Shown piece after piece: positions 9,501 to 12,038 of a DNA stretch of 12,038 nucleotides. Source of the DNA: Acanthamoeba lenticulata (Eukaryota > Discosea > Longamoebia > Acanthamoebidae); the NCBI GenBank assembly GCA_002179805.1, contig NAVB01003076.1, forward strand, positions 1 through 12,038, written 5' to 3'. Positions within the stretch are counted from its first letter, which is position 1; each line of letters opens with the position of its first letter. The position numbers and the translations under genes are program-made. The notes under the pieces were generated by a model. The model had not been told where the DNA came from. It saw only the letters and a program-made list of their open reading frames with translations, and did not search any database.

Positions 9501-11430
9501 CGCTCATGCACGCCCGGCCGGAGAAGGACGAATTCAACCCCGAGAAGGAGTTTGCCGGCATCGACCCCGACTCTGGCCTCGTCGAGGTTCGTGTTGTTTG
9601 AAAACAAACCAACTCTCCTGTTGTTGTGAAGTGGACGCTCATCCCCATTAACGTCATCGCCATCATCACCATCATCATTAGGTTTGGATGATCGACGACA
9701 AGTCGCACGCAGCGGCCGTCGGGGAGGACAACTTTGGCGAGTTCTACAACGGGCGGAGCTACATCGTGCTGTACTCGTTCACCATCAAGGAGAGCATCCG
9801 CTCGGTGGCCTACTTCCTGGGCGGCAGCAGGGCCTCGCCCAGCGACTACATCGCCTACCAGACGGGCCTCTACGAGCAGCTCGAGGAGAAGATGGAGTCA
9901 GAGGGCGGCAAGGCGCCGGTCCAGATCCGCCACCAGCTCTACGCCGAGTCGGACTTCTTCCGATCGCTCTTTGAGGGCCTCATGATCATCCACTGCGGCG
10001 CCAACCCCGACGCCGGCCGGCCGGAGAAGGCCCTCTACAGCGTGTGGGGCGCCACGCCGCAGGACGTGCGCGCCGTCGAGGTCGCGCAGGTCAGCGCGTC
10101 GCAGCTCTCCTCGTGCGGCGTGTTTGTCCTCTTCACCCCGACCCACGCCTTCAAGTGGATCGGCGCCGGCGCCACGGACGAGAGCAAGGCCCTCTCCGAC
10201 CACGTCGTCCAGCATCTCGGCGGCGACAAGTGCGTGTTCCTCTTCTCATCGTCTTCATACGCATGCATCATCGCGTTAACTTTGGTGTTACGATCGTGTC
10301 GTGGGACAGGGAGGTGGTGGTGCTGGAGGAGGGCAGCGAGACGGACGAGTTCTGGGCCGAGCTGGGCGGCAAGGCCGAATACTCCAACTTTGCCGGGCGG
10401 CCCTACGGCTGGCCTCGCCTCTTCCAGGTCTCCGAGGCCACGGGTACCTCCTCCCTCCCTCTCCCTTATTCTCGCGTGTCTTGCAATTGGATCTCGTCTG
10501 ATGTCGCCGGCGGTCGCGGCGATCAGGCGTCGTTACGGCCTTTGAGGTGCTCTCCTACAGCCAGTCGGACCTCGACGACCTCGATGTCTTCCTGCTCGAT
10601 GCTTACAATGAGGTGCGCGCCACAGGCCTCTTGCACCTCCAGCCCAGATCGACAATTGTACTTACACACACACACACACGCCCAAACGCACAAAACAGCT
10701 GTTCATCTGGACGGGGCGAGACGCCTCGGAGAAGGAGCGGCGGATGGCCAACGAGATCGCGCAAGAGTACGTCGAGAAGGCCAAGAGCGTGGACGGGCGA
10801 GAACAGGTGCCCATCACCATTATCCTCTCTGGCGAGGAGCCCGTGACGTTCAAGTCGTGCTTCCACGAGTGGCGGCTGAACGAGAGGAGCCGAGACCTGG
10901 TGGAGCACATCGAAAGGCGGATCCAGAACAAGATCCAGGGCATCGAGGAGCAGGCGGCCCGGCCCAACAAGCTCATGTCCGACTTCTTCTCGGAGCTCAA
11001 CCGAAAGTACAACATCGACCCCACGCAGGAGCATCTCGGCCCGGCCCCCGCTCCCACCGGCAGTCCCGTCAACCAGCGACGCTTTGTTGCCGCCCCGGCC
11101 GCCGCTGCCGCCCACAAGGCCGCCCCCGCACCGGCGAACGAGCTCAGCGTCGGTCCGAATAACAACAACGCGGGCACCGCCGTCCATGCTGATGATGGCG
11201 TTGTCGAGGCGGAGCTGCCCAAGGAGGAGGCTGCTGGCGAAGAGAAGGTTGACGTCGCTGAGAACATCAACGACGAGAACGACGACCATGACCACGATGA
11301 AAACAACAACAACAACGTGGACGAGCCAGCCGCTTCGGCCGAAGCGGAAACAACCGCCAGTGAAGAGGAGGACGAAGAAGAGGAGGAGGACAGCGACGAC
11401 GAAGAGGACGAGGAGGACAGCGATGCCTAA
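6595..11430 (+). CDS. Six-repeat gelsolin/villin-family actin-binding protein with RS/RD-rich N-terminus and acidic tail
   Basis: Gelsolins sever, cap and nucleate actin filaments, usually under calcium and phosphoinositide control. Fourteen exons: 6595-7527, 7631-7710, 7799-7910, 7992-8054, 8123-8200, 8277-8583, 8703-8859, 8955-9129, 9201-9328, 9430-9586, 9682-10229, 10310-10443, 10527-10612 and 10699-11430; all phases agree, giving 1229 residues. Residues 1-311 are low complexity: Ser/Arg, alternating Arg-Asp, Lys-Glu and poly-Ser blocks. The gelsolin part starts with DELAAFAGAGEK-I-GLEIWRIE (about 325-346). Approximate repeats: G1 339-445, G2 455-575, G3 578-678, a linker with IDVSLMH, G4 728-840, G5 845-945, G6 949-1045. 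A predicted helical segment (about 1045-1090) and a Pro/Ala then Asp/Glu-rich tail end the protein; no villin headpiece is seen. The Asp of the type-2 calcium site is kept in G1, G2 and G6 but replaced in G3, G4 (GRSY) and G5. The joining of the low-complexity exon to the gelsolin exons rests on a continuous frame and splice sites. Confidence 0.9.
6721..6831 (+). repeat. Arg-Asp dipeptide coding repeat grading into Lys-Glu
   Basis: This is imprecise hexanucleotide repetition inside gelsolin exon 1. It encodes alternating Arg and Asp (residues about 43-71), then alternating Lys and Glu. Synonymous codons vary between units (GAC/GAT, AGG/AGA/CGG/CGA/CGT), so the repeat is kept at protein level or is old, rather than a fresh slippage tract. 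Confidence 0.85.
7012..7040 (+). repeat. AGC/AAC trinucleotide tract encoding Ser/Asn
   Basis: This is a near-perfect CAG-type triplet tract in gelsolin exon 1 coding for Ser with interspersed Asn. A second Ser block at about 7129-7156 uses TCN codons instead and is followed by a Lys/Glu tract (about 7157-7209). Confidence 0.8.
8247..8263 (+). repeat. CAA triplet tract in gelsolin intron 5
   Basis: A short run of CAA units lies in the intron at 8201-8276, upstream of the acceptor. It is a simple-sequence tract with no apparent coding role. Confidence 0.6.
9653..9680 (+). repeat. ATC/ACC triplet tract at the 3' end of gelsolin intron 10
   Basis: A CATCAT/CACCAT-type tract abuts the acceptor of the intron at 9587-9681 and takes the place of a conventional pyrimidine tract. 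Confidence 0.6.
10664..10679 (+). repeat. AC dinucleotide microsatellite in gelsolin intron 13
   Basis: Eight AC units lie inside the intron at 10613-10698, 19 bases before the acceptor. The tract is likely to vary in length between strains. Confidence 0.85.
11260..11427 (+). repeat. Acidic low-complexity coding tract at the gelsolin C-terminus
   Basis: GAC/GAG/AAC/GAT repetition encodes an Asp/Glu/Asn-rich tail (last ~56 residues), including a short poly-Asn block at about 11302-11316 and an almost uninterrupted Glu/Asp/Ser run to the stop. It stands where villins carry the headpiece. Confidence 0.85.
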
Positions 11431-11669
11431 GGCTTCCTCTTCTTCCTTCGTCGATCAGCTGATCGACTTCCTTCCTCGCCAACGCGCCGCTGCTGATGGC
11501 CATCCCTCCCCTTGACTCGCGTGTACAACTCCTTTGAAGAAGACATTTGTTGTTATTTGCATATGTGGTCGTCTTGTCCAAGGACATAATCGTAGACGGG
11601 GAGAAGGAGAAGGAGGAGGAGAAAGAGAAGAAGAAAAATGTGGGTTGAACGGTCGGGGTGCAACTGCTC
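11431..11669. other. Convergent intergenic region between gelsolin and sterol reductase genes
   Basis: The 239 bases hold both 3' UTRs. A purine-rich GAAGGAGA-type stretch lies at about 11599-11637. No AATAAA is seen on either strand, and no gene is supported here. Confidence 0.6.
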
Positions 11670-12038
11670 TCAGTAGACGCCGGGGATGATGATGGAGGGC
11701 ACGGCCTGGCAGTACTGGTCCCAGGCCTTGCCGTACTTGGACCGGCAGCGGCGGTCGTCGCGGTTGGCGCGGTCGAGGAGGAGCCACGTCATCATGACCT
11801 GGTAGGTCCAGGGGATGATGGAGGAGAAGCCGCCGCACATGCAGAAGGAGGCCGTGATGAAGAGGTCGCACAGGTAGTTGAAGTGGCGCGAGAGGCCCCA
11901 GAAGCCCGACGCCAGGAGCAGGTTGCGGCGCTGCTGGCCGTCGGCCGTCGTGTAGACGGCCTCGATGGCCTTGGCCGGGCGGCCCCAGATGAGCGCCTGG
12001 CCCTTGCTCGCGCGGAAGGTGCCCTTCTGGTCGTTGGT
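11670..12038 (-). CDS. DHCR7: 7-dehydrocholesterol reductase-type sterol reductase, C-terminal 122 residues (5' part outside the window)
   Basis: The enzyme reduces the C7-C8 double bond of delta-5,7 sterols with NADPH in the endoplasmic reticulum membrane. The minus-strand frame is open from the window edge to a TGA at 11672-11670. Signature segments of the ERG4/ERG24 family are present in order: NDQKGTFR, LIWGR, YTTADGQ, LLASGFWGLSRHFNYLCDL, two hydrophobic stretches, RDDRRCRSKYGKAWDQYC and a C-terminal VPSIIIPGVY. LIWGR, TADG, SGFWG and RHFNY favour the delta-7 reductase (DHCR7) branch over delta-14 reductases, which have SGWWG and RHPNY. No intron is needed in the visible part. The gene converges on the gelsolin gene with a 239-base gap. 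Confidence 0.9.
   Translation of the reverse strand, partial: TNDQKGTFRASKGQALIWGRPAKAIEAVYTTADGQQRRNLLLASGFWGLSRHFNYLCDLFITASFCMCGGFSSIIPWTYQVMMTWLLLDRANRDDRRCRSKYGKAWDQYCQAVPSIIIPGVY

Noticed and set aside
10044..11162. 372-residue plus-strand ORF in another frame of the gelsolin gene
   Set aside because: It runs across two introns and out of frame with the G5 and G6 motifs; Arg/His/Gly-rich nonsense typical of GC-rich shadow frames.
1541..11430. Functional actin gene cluster (ARPC1 plus gelsolin)
   Set aside because: Three kilobases of unrelated minus-strand genes lie between them and promoters are independent; proximity is probably chance.

Overview
The window looks like nuclear DNA of a free-living amoeba close to Acanthamoeba. 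It is GC-rich and gene-dense, with short GT-AG introns (about 65-120 bases), and carries typical eukaryotic genes: an Arp2/3 subunit, a gelsolin, a mitochondrial haem lyase and a sterol reductase. The organism is inferred from style and gene content, not from a database match. I rebuilt the exons by hand from homology, phase and splice signals. No RNA gene, transposon or CRISPR array is visible.

Layout: (1) 3-1376 (+), 3' part of a GH13 alpha-amylase-like gene, one intron. (2) 1541-2881 (+), Arp2/3 complex subunit 1 (ARPC1, p40), three introns and an apparent double reading-frame break near its 3' end. (3) 4739-3003 (-), a 509-residue type II membrane protein with a coiled-coil stem and a probable glycosyltransferase domain, three introns. 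(4) 6022-4802 (-), holocytochrome c synthase (cytochrome c haem lyase), five exons, ending only 62 bases before gene 3 begins. (5) 6595-11430 (+), a 14-exon, 1229-residue six-repeat gelsolin with a long RS/RD/KE-rich amino-terminal extension and an acidic tail. (6) 12038-11670 (-), 3' end of a 7-dehydrocholesterol reductase-type sterol reductase.

Genes 1 and 2 are head-to-tail, 2 and 3 converge, 4 and 3 are head-to-tail, 4 and 5 diverge from a 572-base region, and 5 and 6 converge. ARPC1 and the gelsolin both act on actin filaments (branching versus severing/capping), but they are separated by unrelated genes, so there is no operon-like logic. The other genes serve glycan metabolism, mitochondrial cytochrome maturation and sterol synthesis.

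I found no clear new multi-gene system. The most notable points are the SR-like gelsolin with selective loss of calcium-site residues, the unassigned glycosyltransferase-like protein, the splice-donor pattern (C at +4 in 20 of 24 coding introns), the ARPC1 frame break, and a haem lyase with three CP motifs.
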